The translations under genes and the position numbers were made by a program. A DNA stretch of 64,000 nucleotides, taken from contig NZ_FZOU01000001.1 of NCBI RefSeq assembly GCF_900188085.1, positions 1 to 64,000 of the forward strand, in the 5' to 3' direction. How positions within the stretch are numbered: the stretch's first letter is position 1; each line of letters begins with the position of its first letter. This document shows, one piece after another, positions 35,539 to 44,219 of the stretch. The DNA is from Granulicella rosea. Its GTDB lineage: Bacteria > Acidobacteriota > Terriglobia > Terriglobales > Acidobacteriaceae. Under the pieces are notes generated by a model. The model searched no databases. It worked only from the letters and a program-made list of their open reading frames with translations, and had not been told where the DNA came from.

Positions 35539-35710
35539 CGGAGCAAAGCCCTTTCGGCCTGGAGTTACAACCCGGCAACCTTCGCTGGCGGTTTTGCGCA
35601 GAGATGGCCGCGAACAGGCGCACAGCCTCCTGTCCTCCCTATCGGCAATCTGCGCGGAAAGCCGGACGGCCGCGATACCCGGCTAGGCTAGAATACGCTG
35701 GAAAAGGGTA

Positions 35711-35756
35711 CTTGCCATCACCCATCCGGGGGCGGATTTCCGCAGGTGGTGACAAG
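35711..35756 (+). promoter_or_regulatory. Structured 5' leader of dapA
   Basis: CTTGCCATCACC (35711-35722) pairs with GGTGGTGACAAG (35745-35756) over 12 positions, allowing wobble pairs; within the loop GGCGGATTTCCGC forms a small hairpin. The structure ends 20 bases before the dapA ATG, which has no clear Shine-Dalgarno. A possible -10 (TAGAAT, 35689-35694) lies upstream. A cis-acting control of lysine synthesis is plausible but unproven. Confidence 0.45.
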
Positions 35757-35776
35757 GCTGTAAACTCATCTCTGTC

Positions 35777-36700
35777 ATGGAACTTAATGGATGTGGAACG
35801 GCGCTCGTAACCCCCTTCCGGGCGGATGGCGCGGTCGACGAACCCGCGCTGCACGCGCTGGTCAACTGGCAGATCGAATCGGGCATTGAACTGCTCATCC
35901 CCTGCGGCACGACGGGCGAAGCCTCAACCCTGACCGACGCCGAATGGCTGCGCGTCATCGAGGTCACGGTCGGCGCGGCGGCCGGGCGCGCGGCGGTCTT
36001 CGCCGGTTGCACCCACAACGCAACCCGCGTCGCCGTCGAACGCGTCCAGCGCGTCTCCGAGGTGCATGGTCTCACCGGCGTCCTCACCGCCAACCCGTTC
36101 TACAACCGGCCCGGACAGGAGGGTCAGTACGCCCACTTCCGCGCCATCGCCGAAGCCACCAGCCTGCCCGTAATGCTCTACAACATCCCCGGGCGCACCG
36201 GCGCGAACCTCGAGCCGGCCACCGTTCTGCGGCTCGCCGAACTGGATAATGTCGTCGCGATCAAGGAATCGAGCGGCAATCTGGCCCAGATCACCGAACT
36301 CCTGACGACCGCGCCGCGCAGCTTCAAGGTCTTCGCCGGCGACGACGGCCTCGCCCTGCCGATCCTTGCGCTCGGCGGCGCTGGGTTGATCTCCGTCGCC
36401 TCGAACGCCATTCCGCAGCAGATGGCCGAGATGGTCAACGCCGCGCTGAACAACGACTGGGTCACCGCCCGCCGCATCAACCGCCGCTTTTACCGGCTGA
36501 TGCAGGCCCACTTCTGGGAGCCCAGCCCCGCCCCGGTCAAGGCCGTGCTGGCGATGCTCGGCCGCGGCGAAGACGTGCTGCGCCTGCCGATGGTCCCCGT
36601 CGGCAAGGCGACCAGGCGCAAGCTCGACCTGCTGCTCGGCGAACTGGGCCTGCTGGTCGGAGCCGCGCCCGGACCGATGGACAACCTCCGCGTCTTCTAG
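35777..36700 (+). CDS. dapA: 4-hydroxy-tetrahydrodipicolinate synthase
   Basis: 307 residues. It condenses pyruvate with aspartate semialdehyde, the first lysine-specific step. CGTTGEASTLTDAEW and NPFYNRPGQEG (catalytic Tyr) precede YNIPGRTG and the Schiff-base lysine in VAIKESSGNL. GDDGLALPILALGGAGLISVASNA closes the barrel. Family members with slightly different motifs do other aldol reactions, but dapD, dapB, asd and lysC nearby support lysine. The ATG lacks a strong Shine-Dalgarno and follows the structured leader. Confidence 0.94.
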   Translation: MELNGCGTALVTPFRADGAVDEPALHALVNWQIESGIELLIPCGTTGEASTLTDAEWLRVIEVTVGAAAGRAAVFAGCTHNATRVAVERVQRVSEVHGLTGVLTANPFYNRPGQEGQYAHFRAIAEATSLPVMLYNIPGRTGANLEPATVLRLAELDNVVAIKESSGNLAQITELLTTAPRSFKVFAGDDGLALPILALGGAGLISVASNAIPQQMAEMVNAALNNDWVTARRINRRFYRLMQAHFWEPSPAPVKAVLAMLGRGEDVLRLPMVPVGKATRRKLDLLLGELGLLVGAAPGPMDNLRVF

Positions 36701-36762
36701 TCCACCACGAAAGCGGGCGCTCTTCGGCGGCGAGTCCCTTCAGGGCGGCAAGGTCGCCGCCA

Positions 36763-37368
36763 TCATAGAAACAGCGTGTCGAAGACCTCGCCCACCACGC
36801 GTTCGATCGCCTCTTCCCCCACGTGCGCGGGGTCGAAGGCGTGCTCCAGCAACAGCCCCGTAATCATCGCCGGCAAGGCATGGATGGCGTCGGTGCGGCT
36901 GATCCCGCCCGGCGCCGGACCGATCGCATCCATGTAACGCCGCTCCTCGTTTCCGCCGTAAACCGTCGCATAGAAGCTCTGCAGCCGGGCCTGCGACTCC
37001 GGACGCCGGATGGAGAAGAGCTTGAACTCAAGCAGCAGCAGCGTCCACTCCCTTTCCTTCGACATCTGGAGCATGAAGGCGCGCGTCGCAGCCAGATTTC
37101 CCTCCAGGGTCGTCGACCGCGCCAGCGCCTCCTGCATGCGCGCCCGGTGATGCAGGGAGCGGCTCTCCACCAACGCCAGAAAGATGTCCTCCTTGCTCTT
37201 GAACTGTGCGTAAATCGCGCCCTTGGTCCGGCCGGCGAGCGTGGCGATCTCGCCCAGCTCGGCTCCCTCGTAGCCGTCGCGCGTAAAGACCGTCTCCGCC
37301 GCCGCGAGCAGCAGATCGCGCGTCTCGCGGGTGCGCAGCTCGTGTTTGTTGGCTTTCTTCTCCGTCAT
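36763..37368 (-). CDS. TetR-family transcriptional regulator
   Basis: 201 residues. The N-terminal helix-turn-helix is LLLAAAETVFTRDGYEGAELGEIATLAGRTKGAIYAQFKSKEDIF (about 20-65). The rest is an all-helical ligand domain without an assignable ligand. It starts 6 bp after the stop of the exported-protein gene on the same strand, so they share a transcript. A palindrome at 38431-38448 upstream of that transcript is a candidate operator. Confidence 0.92.
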   Translation of the reverse strand: MTEKKANKHELRTRETRDLLLAAAETVFTRDGYEGAELGEIATLAGRTKGAIYAQFKSKEDIFLALVESRSLHHRARMQEALARSTTLEGNLAATRAFMLQMSKEREWTLLLLEFKLFSIRRPESQARLQSFYATVYGGNEERRYMDAIGPAPGGISRTDAIHALPAMITGLLLEHAFDPAHVGEEAIERVVGEVFDTLFL

Positions 37369-37374
37369 CGATTC

Positions 37375-38412
37375 CTATCTTACCGATGCGGGGTGAGCCG
37401 ACGCGGCCTCGAAGCTCTTTTGCGTCTTCAGGAAGTGCTTCGCGATGTTCTTCGCCACGCCGTCAGCGACCTTCGTGCTCTCTCCCTCGCCGCGCACGGT
37501 GGACTTGATCTGCTCGCGCTCGTCCAGCCTGCCGGTTGCGTCGGTCATGCGGGCGTCGAAGCTGATCTGCGTCGTCCCGACGAACATCCCCACGGGCCCC
37601 AGAACCGCGCGTTTGACTTGGCTGCCGGGCTTGAAACCCGCAATCGACAGGTGAACGACATACTGCGGGCAACTGACGTTGCCTTCGCCGTCCTTCCCCA
37701 TGCTTTCGCCGTCGCGATAGATGTGTCCCGCGGCGTCTTCCTTGCGCAGCCGGTCCACCAGACGCTCGTACACCAGGGCACGATAGGCCGCCGGAACCTC
37801 AGCCTCTTCCCACACCGGCGCGGCGACCAGCACGCTCTTCGGCCGAACCGATCCAGCCAGGCAGGCCGCCGGCGCCGTCTCGCGGTGTACCGGAGGCATG
37901 CCGGCGAAGCTCTTCAGCGCCTGTTCCGCCTCGTTCGCCGGCAGTAGAAACACCGCGCCGTGATAGCCACCGCGACTGTCCGTGAACTCCACCGTCAGCA
38001 TGTCCTGCCGGTGGTGCATGAAGCCCGCCGCCGCAATCCCACCACCATCCGGAATCAACATCCGCAGGACGCGGCCCTTCGTTCCCCAAAGCTCCACACG
38101 CTGATTGCCTGCGCTCACCGCGACAATCGAGCCGCGCGGAATCGCCGAGCTGCTCGCCTTCGCCGTAAACACGACGCCATCGTGGTCGATCAGCAGCGTA
38201 CCCTTCGCGTTCGGCTTCGTATCCGGCAGGCCATAGGCGTGCTGCACGGCGGTGGATCGCCAGTCGGCAAAGGTGGGCTGCGCGCCGTCAGGCTGCGACA
38301 AAGGACGAACGGCGGGCCGATTGACAGCCGCCGCGGCCACTGCTGGAGAGTAAAGCGGCGAGAGGGCAAAAAGCACGATAGGAAGAAAGATGCGGGTCAG
38401 TCTTGGATTCAT
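37375..38412 (-). CDS. Exported protein, unknown, in operon with TetR
   Basis: 345 residues with a signal peptide ending SPAVAAAA. The mature part is mixed α/β, with DHDGVVFTAKASSSAIPRG and a C-terminal STKVADGVAKNIAKHFLKTQ. No family is recognised. It is the first gene of a two-gene unit with the TetR regulator, and so is probably what that regulator controls. Confidence 0.72.
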   Translation of the reverse strand: MNPRLTRIFLPIVLFALSPLYSPAVAAAAVNRPAVRPLSQPDGAQPTFADWRSTAVQHAYGLPDTKPNAKGTLLIDHDGVVFTAKASSSAIPRGSIVAVSAGNQRVELWGTKGRVLRMLIPDGGGIAAAGFMHHRQDMLTVEFTDSRGGYHGAVFLLPANEAEQALKSFAGMPPVHRETAPAACLAGSVRPKSVLVAAPVWEEAEVPAAYRALVYERLVDRLRKEDAAGHIYRDGESMGKDGEGNVSCPQYVVHLSIAGFKPGSQVKRAVLGPVGMFVGTTQISFDARMTDATGRLDEREQIKSTVRGEGESTKVADGVAKNIAKHFLKTQKSFEAASAHPASVR

Positions 38413-38430
38413 GGGTTCACCTTTTGTAAA

Positions 38431-38448
38431 ATTCGTACTAGTAGGTAT
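38431..38448. promoter_or_regulatory. Candidate TetR operator
   Basis: ATTCGTACTAGTAGGTAT, centred on the palindrome TACTAGTA, with AT and C/G partially mirrored outside. It lies 19-36 bp upstream of the exported-protein start at 38412 and between it and the divergent RcnB-like gene, in an AT-rich stretch. Confidence 0.5.
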
Positions 38449-38556
38449 TTATATTGAGAGCTTTCCAAAAGTCAATCGAAAACCTCCATGAATCACGATT
38501 CACATCTCCGGAACAACGCCCCCGCTCGGTTACGAATCGAACGCAGTGGAGGAATC

Positions 38557-38865
38557 ATGAACGCTACCCGCAAAGTTCTCTCGCTCGTCCTCGCCGTCTC
38601 GACCCTTGCCCCGGTTGCAGCCTTCGCCCAGGATCATCACGACGCCCCGCACGACAACCACGCCTATGTGGAGCACAAGGAGTGGAAGAAGGGCTACCAC
38701 ATGAACAAGGCCGACTGGGCTCGCGGCGAGAAGGTGGATTACAACCAGTACCACCTCGCGCCGCCGCCGCGCGGATACGAATGGCGTCAGGTCGACGGCA
38801 ACTACGTCATGGCCGCCATCGCCACGGGCGTGATCGCATCGACGATCGTCGCCGCTTCTCGCTGA
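38557..38865 (+). CDS. RcnB-family periplasmic protein
   Basis: 102 residues, signal peptide ending AAFAQ. The RcnB domain is recognised from KEWKKGYHMNKADWARGEKV, YHLAPPPRGYEWRQVDGNYV and AAIATGVIASTIVA. Characterised members affect nickel/cobalt homeostasis. GGAGGAATC precedes the ATG. An N-terminal His/Asp-rich stretch (DHHDAPHDNHAYVEH) could bind metal. Divergent from the TetR-controlled exported protein; whether the TetR site also controls it is unknown. Confidence 0.85.
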   Translation: MNATRKVLSLVLAVSTLAPVAAFAQDHHDAPHDNHAYVEHKEWKKGYHMNKADWARGEKVDYNQYHLAPPPRGYEWRQVDGNYVMAAIATGVIASTIVAASR

Positions 38866-38882
38866 AGACTATTCTCGTGTCC

Positions 38883-38916
38883 GCAAAAACGCCGGGGCCT
38901 GTGCCTCGGCGTTTTG
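38883..38916 (+). terminator. Hairpin terminator after the RcnB-like gene
   Basis: GCAAAAACGCCGGGGCC and its inverse GGCCTCGGCGTTTTGC-like arm (CCTCGGCGTTTTGC) form a strong stem around CTGT. The right arm carries the T run. It lies 18 bp after the stop. Confidence 0.8.
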
Positions 38917-38949
38917 CCATTCCACAGCAAAACGACCGGCGAAGGTAAA

Positions 38950-39807
38950 ATGAAGGTATTCATGAATACCTTAGAGACTTCCATCGAACAGTTTTTCGCG
39001 CTTGGCGCGGCCGTCTTCGGCAACAAGGACGCCGAAGCTGCATTCCTCGAACTACGCGCCGCGCTTGAGGCCGGCACGCTCCGCTCGGCCGAACCGGACG
39101 CCGCATCGCCGCTTGGCTGGAAGGTGAACGCGTGGGTCAAGCGCGGCATTCTGCTCGGCTTCCGGCTGGGCGCGATGACCGAAATGGGCTGCCCCACCGG
39201 CGCCTCCTTCGTCGACAAGGCGACCTACCCGGCCCGCAAGTTTTCCGTCGCCGATGGCGTACGCGTCGTTCCCGGCGGCTCGTCCGTGCGCTCGGGCGCA
39301 TACCTCGCCAAGGGCGTCGTGATGATGCCACCCGCGTATGTCAACGTCGGCGCCTATGTCGACGAGGGCACGATGATCGACTCGCACGCGCTGGTCGGAA
39401 GCTGCGCGCAGATCGGCAAGCGGGTCCATCTCTCGGCCGCGGCGCAGATCGGCGGCGTGCTCGAACCCGTCAACGCCACCCCGGTCATCATTGAAGACGA
39501 TGCGCTCATCGGCGGCAACACGGGCGTCTACGAGGGCACGATCGTCCGTTCGCGCGCCGTCCTGGCCGCCGGAACGGTGCTGACACGCGGCACACCGGTC
39601 TACGACCTCGTCCGCGGCGAGGTCTACAAGGCCACTGCCGAGACCCCGCTGATCATCCCGTCCGGCGCCGTCGTCGTTCCCGGTTCGCGCGCCATCACCA
39701 GCGGCAAGGGCAAGGAGTGGGGGCTGTCGGTCGCAACGCCGGTCATCGTGAAGTATCGCGACGAGAAGACGGAGCTTTCGCTGGCGCTTGAAGATCTGCT
39801 GCGGTAA
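38950..39807 (+). CDS. dapD: 2,3,4,5-tetrahydropyridine-2,6-dicarboxylate N-succinyltransferase
   Basis: 285 residues. Left-handed β-helix hexapeptides are seen in [20 protein letters not shown] and [20 protein letters not shown], with the DapD-specific [23 protein letters not shown] and [13 protein letters not shown]. It succinylates tetrahydrodipicolinate, so lysine is made by the succinylase route here. Start [11 protein letters not shown] follows GAAGG; MNTLETS at 38962 is also possible. It follows the RcnB-like gene and its terminator, so it probably has its own promoter. Confidence 0.94.
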   Translation: MKVFMNTLETSIEQFFALGAAVFGNKDAEAAFLELRAALEAGTLRSAEPDAASPLGWKVNAWVKRGILLGFRLGAMTEMGCPTGASFVDKATYPARKFSVADGVRVVPGGSSVRSGAYLAKGVVMMPPAYVNVGAYVDEGTMIDSHALVGSCAQIGKRVHLSAAAQIGGVLEPVNATPVIIEDDALIGGNTGVYEGTIVRSRAVLAAGTVLTRGTPVYDLVRGEVYKATAETPLIIPSGAVVVPGSRAITSGKGKEWGLSVATPVIVKYRDEKTELSLALEDLLR

Positions 39808-39826
39808 ACCCCTGCAGCGGTCAGAC

Positions 39827-40558
39827 CTACTGGCCGCTGCACGCTCCCGGCCCCGAGCACTTCACCGGCTGGCCGCAGACGAACTGCACGAACTTCGGCA
39901 GAAACCCGTCCCGCTGCGCCGCCTCCAGAAAGCCCACATTCCCGCAGCCCGAGCCGACGATCGCCCCATCGCAGCGCTGCGTGGTGGCGCGGTCGACGCT
40001 CTTGTGCTGCTCCGGCGTCAACCGAGGCTCAAACTTTTCGATCTGGAAGCTCAACTGCGCCGGCGGCAGATGCTGTAGATTGCGGTCTGGACACGACGCG
40101 TTCAGCGCGCGGAAATACGGCTCGTTGGCGGACTCCAACGGCGTTGGCGCAACCCGCCCGGTGTGGCTTATCCAGTAGCTGGGCCGTTGCGGCAGGGTCT
40201 GCGACTGGCCGTCCGGCCCGCGCAGGTCGAGTCCGTCCTCATGCAGCGTCGCGCTGTAGACGCCGTTGCAGGCGTGGTTCGGCTGCTGAATCTCGAAGCT
40301 GATCGTATCGCCCATGCGATGTACCGGCGCGAGCACCGGCGTCGACGGCGCACCCTGCGCGCACTGCAACACGGCATACGTTCCGCCTGCCTGCGGCAGC
40401 AGCGTCAGCTCGTATCCGTTCAGATCGCCGGCCCCGGCGCCCGGACTCAGGTTGCTGTAGGTGCCTGCGAGTGACGGCGCACCCTGCGCCAGCGCCATGC
40501 TGGCGATGCACGACAGCGCCACGGCAGACGCCGCGCGAAGAACTCCGGCAAAGTCCAT
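39827..40558 (-). CDS. Exported Cys-containing protein, unknown
   Basis: 243 residues. The start MDFAGVLRAASAVALSC is preceded by AGGAGGAGGA, better than the earlier ATG at 40609. The signal peptide ends ASMALAQ. The mature part includes GDLNGYELTLLPQAGGTYAVL, a run with conserved cysteines (LQCAQG; NHACNG; ASCPDR; CDGAIVGSGCGN; CGQPVKCSGPGACSG) suggesting several disulfides. No family is recognised. Convergent with dapD. Confidence 0.68.
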   Translation of the reverse strand: MDFAGVLRAASAVALSCIASMALAQGAPSLAGTYSNLSPGAGAGDLNGYELTLLPQAGGTYAVLQCAQGAPSTPVLAPVHRMGDTISFEIQQPNHACNGVYSATLHEDGLDLRGPDGQSQTLPQRPSYWISHTGRVAPTPLESANEPYFRALNASCPDRNLQHLPPAQLSFQIEKFEPRLTPEQHKSVDRATTQRCDGAIVGSGCGNVGFLEAAQRDGFLPKFVQFVCGQPVKCSGPGACSGQ

Positions 40559-40721
40559 AAAATCAGTCTCCTCCTCCTTGGACGAAGCAAAAGACGATGC
40601 GGGATGCATCGCGTCCGCGCCCGACTATACGGGCTGGGCGGGGCGGGTTTGCCTGCTCATTTCGCCGAGTCCGTCACTCCGGAAAGCCTCGAATCAACTT
40701 AGCTGATAGACTTTGTGATTG

Positions 40722-42386
40722 ATGGCTCAAGATAAATTACGCATGATTCCGCTGGGTGGCCTCGGCGAGTTCGGTATGAACTGCATGGCCCTCCGCTGGC
40801 AGGACGACATTATTGTCATCGACGCCGGCCTGATGTTCCCTGAAGAGGAGCTGCTGGGCGTCGACATCGTCGTGCCCGACATCTCTTACCTGACCGAAAA
40901 CCGTTCCAAGGTGAAGGCGATCGTCCTCACCCACGGGCACGAGGATCACATCGGCGGCCTGCCGTGGATCCTCTCCGAGCTGAACGTACCGGTCTATGGG
41001 ACTGAATTCACCCTCGCCTACGTCGAAGGAAAGCTCGACGAGCACCGGCTGCTCGACGACGCCGACCTGATCGAGATGCTGCCCGGCAAGCGCTTCACGC
41101 TGGGGCCGTTCTCGATCATGCCCATCCGCGTCACGCACTCGCTGGTGGACTGCGTCGCGCTGGCGATCCATACCCCGGTCGGCGTCATTCTGCACACGGG
41201 CGACTTCAAGGTCGATCTCGCGCCGCCGGACGGCAAGCCCTTCGATCTGCAGGCCTTCGCCGAGCTGGGCAAGAACGGCGGCGTCCTCGCGCTGCTGCAG
41301 GACTCGACCAACGTCGACCGCAAGGGCTGGACGCCAGGCGAAAAGGCCGTGCGCCCGCGCCTCGACGAGCTCTTTGCCCAGACCAAGAAGAAGCTCTTTT
41401 TCAGTTGCTTCTCGTCGTCGATTCATCGCGTCAGCCTGGCGCTGGAACTGGCGCACAAGCATGGCCGCAAGGTCGCGATCATCGGCCGCTCGCTCGACAA
41501 CTCCAGCGAGATCGCGCAGGACCTCGGCTACCTCAAGGTTCCGCAGGGCCTCATCATCAACCCCGGCCAGATCCGCGACTTCCCGCCCGAGAAGCTCTGC
41601 ATCATGATCTCCGGCACGCAGGGCGAGCCAATGAGCGCGCTCAGCCGCGCGGCGGTGAACAACCACAAGTTCGCCAAAATCGACGCCGGCGACACCGTCC
41701 TGATGAGCTCGCGCGTCATCCCCGGCAACGAGAAGTCGATCTATCGCGTAATCGACCACCTCGAACGCCGCGACGCCAAGGTCATCCACGACGACGGCAC
41801 GAACGGCCTCATCCACGTCTCCGGACACGGCAGCCAGGAAGAGCTAAAGCTCATGATCAACCTGGTCAAGCCGAAGTTCTTCATCCCCGTCCACGGCGAC
41901 TACCGCCACCTGAAGCGGCACATCGAACTGGCCGCCTCGACCGGCATCCCCGAGAAGAATATTCTGCTCGAAGACGGCGAAATCCTTGAATTTACGAAGG
42001 ATACGGCGACCAAGAACGGCAAGGTCACCACCGGCCGCGTCTGCATCGACTCCGGCGGATCGATCGAAGTGGTCGAGGATGTGGTCATCCGCGATCGCCA
42101 GCACCTCTCCGAGGACGGCATCATCCTGCCCATCATCGCGATCAACAAGCGCTCCGGCAAGGTGGAGTCGCTGCCTGAGATCGTCATGCGCGGCTTCGGC
42201 GTCGACGACCCGCAGGTGATCGCCGAGGCTCGCCAGATCGTCCAGCGCACCCTCGAAAGCTCGAACATCGAGGAGAAGCAGGACTACGGCGTGATGAAGG
42301 AGAAGGTCCGCAACGACCTGAAGCGCTTCATCCAGAAGAGCACCAGCCGCCGGCCGCTGATTATGCCTGTGATCATGGAGATCTAA
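40722..42386 (+). CDS. rnj: Ribonuclease J
   Basis: 554 residues. It acts as 5'-3' exoribonuclease and endoribonuclease in RNA maturation and decay. The metallo-β-lactamase site is THGHEDHIGGLPW (about 70-82), with TGDFKVD and DSTNVDR. The β-CASP part has FFSCFSSSIHRVSLALELA, IIGRSLDNSSEIA and SGTQGEPMSAL, then SGHGSQEELKLMINLVKPKFF and PVHGDYRHL, the most specific signature. The start is ATG 40722; a TTG just before it is also possible. A long hairpin follows. Confidence 0.95.
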   Translation: MAQDKLRMIPLGGLGEFGMNCMALRWQDDIIVIDAGLMFPEEELLGVDIVVPDISYLTENRSKVKAIVLTHGHEDHIGGLPWILSELNVPVYGTEFTLAYVEGKLDEHRLLDDADLIEMLPGKRFTLGPFSIMPIRVTHSLVDCVALAIHTPVGVILHTGDFKVDLAPPDGKPFDLQAFAELGKNGGVLALLQDSTNVDRKGWTPGEKAVRPRLDELFAQTKKKLFFSCFSSSIHRVSLALELAHKHGRKVAIIGRSLDNSSEIAQDLGYLKVPQGLIINPGQIRDFPPEKLCIMISGTQGEPMSALSRAAVNNHKFAKIDAGDTVLMSSRVIPGNEKSIYRVIDHLERRDAKVIHDDGTNGLIHVSGHGSQEELKLMINLVKPKFFIPVHGDYRHLKRHIELAASTGIPEKNILLEDGEILEFTKDTATKNGKVTTGRVCIDSGGSIEVVEDVVIRDRQHLSEDGIILPIIAINKRSGKVESLPEIVMRGFGVDDPQVIAEARQIVQRTLESSNIEEKQDYGVMKEKVRNDLKRFIQKSTSRRPLIMPVIMEI

Positions 42387-42405
42387 GCAGAACCCGAAGT
42401 AAGAC

Positions 42406-42478
42406 AAAGGCCTGACACCGATTTTCACCGCAGCCACCGATTGATCGGGGGCTCCATAAAAATCGATGTCAGGCCTTT
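42406..42478 (+). terminator. Long hairpin after the RNase J gene
   Basis: AAAGGCCTGACACCGATTTT pairs with AAAAATCGATGTCAGGCCTTT (20 positions, one wobble), followed by CGCCTTTTC. Inside, CCGATTGATCGG may form an extra hairpin. Same plan as 17277 but different sequence. Confidence 0.7.
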
Positions 42479-42530
42479 CGCCTTTTCTCTCGGGCCGGGC
42501 GACGACCTCCGTTTGCTATCCTCAAGCCAG

Positions 42531-43754
42531 ATGCCACCGCACGACTCACCACGCAATCCCGACCGCTCCGGTATACGCCGCCTGGCCGCTCGTCTCACCC
42601 GGCCCAGCGAACTGACGCTGCAGCGCCGGATTCTCCGTGCGGGCGTCTTCCTTGTCGTTCTGATATTCCTTGGAATCGCCCTGTGGCCAACGGTGAAGTC
42701 GCACCTGCAGTCCTACGCGGTGCTGCAGCTCGTCGCCGGCAAGCCGCTCTCGCCCCAGCTCGCCGCTCTGGTTACCGAACCGATCGTCACCACCGAGGCA
42801 GACTTCCAGACGCCCTCCGGCACGGTGCGCGCGCGCAGCTACCTGCCGGTGAATCACCCGAACGCGCCCGGCATGGTCGTCCTGCACGGCGTCCACCACC
42901 TTGGCATCGAAGAACCGCGCATGCGAAGCCTGGCGACGGCGATCGCCAGCTGCGGCGTCCGCGTCCTCACGCCCGAGCTGCCGGGCATCAAGGACTACCA
43001 CGTCGACTCCGCCTCCATCCGCACGATTGGCGAATCGACCCAGTGGCTGGCGAAGCAGACCGGCGCACCCGTTGGCGTACTCGCCCTCAGCTTCTCGGGC
43101 GGTCTGGCGCTGGTGGCCGCGGCCGATCCAGCCTACCGACCCTCGTTCCGGTTCGTCTTCGCCATCGGCTCGCAGGACTCTCTGCCGCGCGTCGCCCAGT
43201 ATTTCCGCACAGGCGAGGACGCGCGCCCGGACGGCTCCATCGAGAAGCTCGCCGCGCATGAGTACGGCCCGCTGGTGCTGGAGTACGAGTACATCGAAGA
43301 CTACGTCCCTGCCCCGGACGTCCCGGCCCTGAAGGCCGTTCTGCGCGCGCACCTGTATGAAGACGGCCCGGCGGAGAAGCTCGCCATCGCCGCGCTTACG
43401 CCCGCGCAAGTGGAAGAAACGAAAGCCCTGTTGAACGCCAGCCTGCCCGCCACGCACACACTGCTCGCCGCCTCCGCCGCGAAGCACAACGCGGAGATGG
43501 TGGCGCTTTCGCCCAGCAGCAAGCTGCGCACGCTGACCACGCCGGTCTACCTGCTGCACGGCCAGGGCGACAACATCATCCCCGCCGCCGAAACCCTGTG
43601 GATGGCCAGCGAACTGCCGCCGCACACCCTGAAGGCCGCGCTCGTCAGCCCGATTCTTTCGCACGTGAACTTCGACGGCGGCAAGCCTACGCTGGGGGAT
43701 CAGTGGCGGCTGCTGCACTTCTTTGCGCTCGTGATGCAGGCGGCCGGAGATTGA
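42531..43754 (+). CDS. Membrane-anchored alpha/beta hydrolase
   Basis: 407 residues. A cytoplasmic leader is followed by one transmembrane segment (RAGVFLVVLIFLGIALWPTV, about 37-56). The hydrolase core has MVVLHGVHHLG, the nucleophile elbow LALSFSGGLAL (GxSxG variant LSFSGG), and the late acid/His region with LLHGQGDNIIPAAETLW and SHVNFDGG. The orientation suggests an enzyme facing the periplasm. Substrate is unknown. The next, low-GC gene begins 10 bp later. Confidence 0.82.
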   Translation: MPPHDSPRNPDRSGIRRLAARLTRPSELTLQRRILRAGVFLVVLIFLGIALWPTVKSHLQSYAVLQLVAGKPLSPQLAALVTEPIVTTEADFQTPSGTVRARSYLPVNHPNAPGMVVLHGVHHLGIEEPRMRSLATAIASCGVRVLTPELPGIKDYHVDSASIRTIGESTQWLAKQTGAPVGVLALSFSGGLALVAAADPAYRPSFRFVFAIGSQDSLPRVAQYFRTGEDARPDGSIEKLAAHEYGPLVLEYEYIEDYVPAPDVPALKAVLRAHLYEDGPAEKLAIAALTPAQVEETKALLNASLPATHTLLAASAAKHNAEMVALSPSSKLRTLTTPVYLLHGQGDNIIPAAETLWMASELPPHTLKAALVSPILSHVNFDGGKPTLGDQWRLLHFFALVMQAAGD

Positions 43755-43764
43755 GAGAGACAGT

Positions 43765-44208
43765 ATGGCCGAACCAGGTGTCGAGATCCTTGGCGTTTAC
43801 ACGCCACTTATCAGCGACGAAATGTATCGACTACGTTGGCTGGTTACGGGCGACGATCAAAAGACCGACGAACATTTCAAGGATCTGGTCCTGATCGAAG
43901 GATTTATTCACAACGCGGACAGCAAGTTGAAGCTCCGAGATTTTGGACAGCAACCCTTGTTCGACCCAAATCCAAGAAGTTTTCAAGTGCCCTGCAGCGA
44001 AGCGCTGCTTTCCGTCGACGGAGCGACCCTGATCCAACAAAAGCGCGGCTGCATCCACGGCGCGGGAACCCTGCGTTTTGCGTTCTACCTGCACTTCTAC
44101 GATCCAACTCGGCCTTTGATGACTTCGTACGGAGAAATCCTATGTCCCCCCGTCAAGCCTGTCCCGGTCCGGCTGAGTTTGCTCGTTCCATACAGGGCAT
44201 TTTGGTAG
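43765..44208 (+). CDS. Unknown protein with lower GC, between hydrolase and threonine dehydratase
   Basis: 147 residues, β-rich: VEILGVYTPLISDEMYRLRWLV, FKDLVLIEGFIHNADSKLKL, GAGTLRFAFYLHFYDPTRP. No signal peptide and no known family. Composition is AT-richer than flanking genes, hinting at recent arrival. The gene ends 11 bp before the threonine dehydratase start, so cotranscription is likely. Confidence 0.6.
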   Translation: MAEPGVEILGVYTPLISDEMYRLRWLVTGDDQKTDEHFKDLVLIEGFIHNADSKLKLRDFGQQPLFDPNPRSFQVPCSEALLSVDGATLIQQKRGCIHGAGTLRFAFYLHFYDPTRPLMTSYGEILCPPVKPVPVRLSLLVPYRAFW

Positions 44209-44219
44209 AAAATCGAGTC

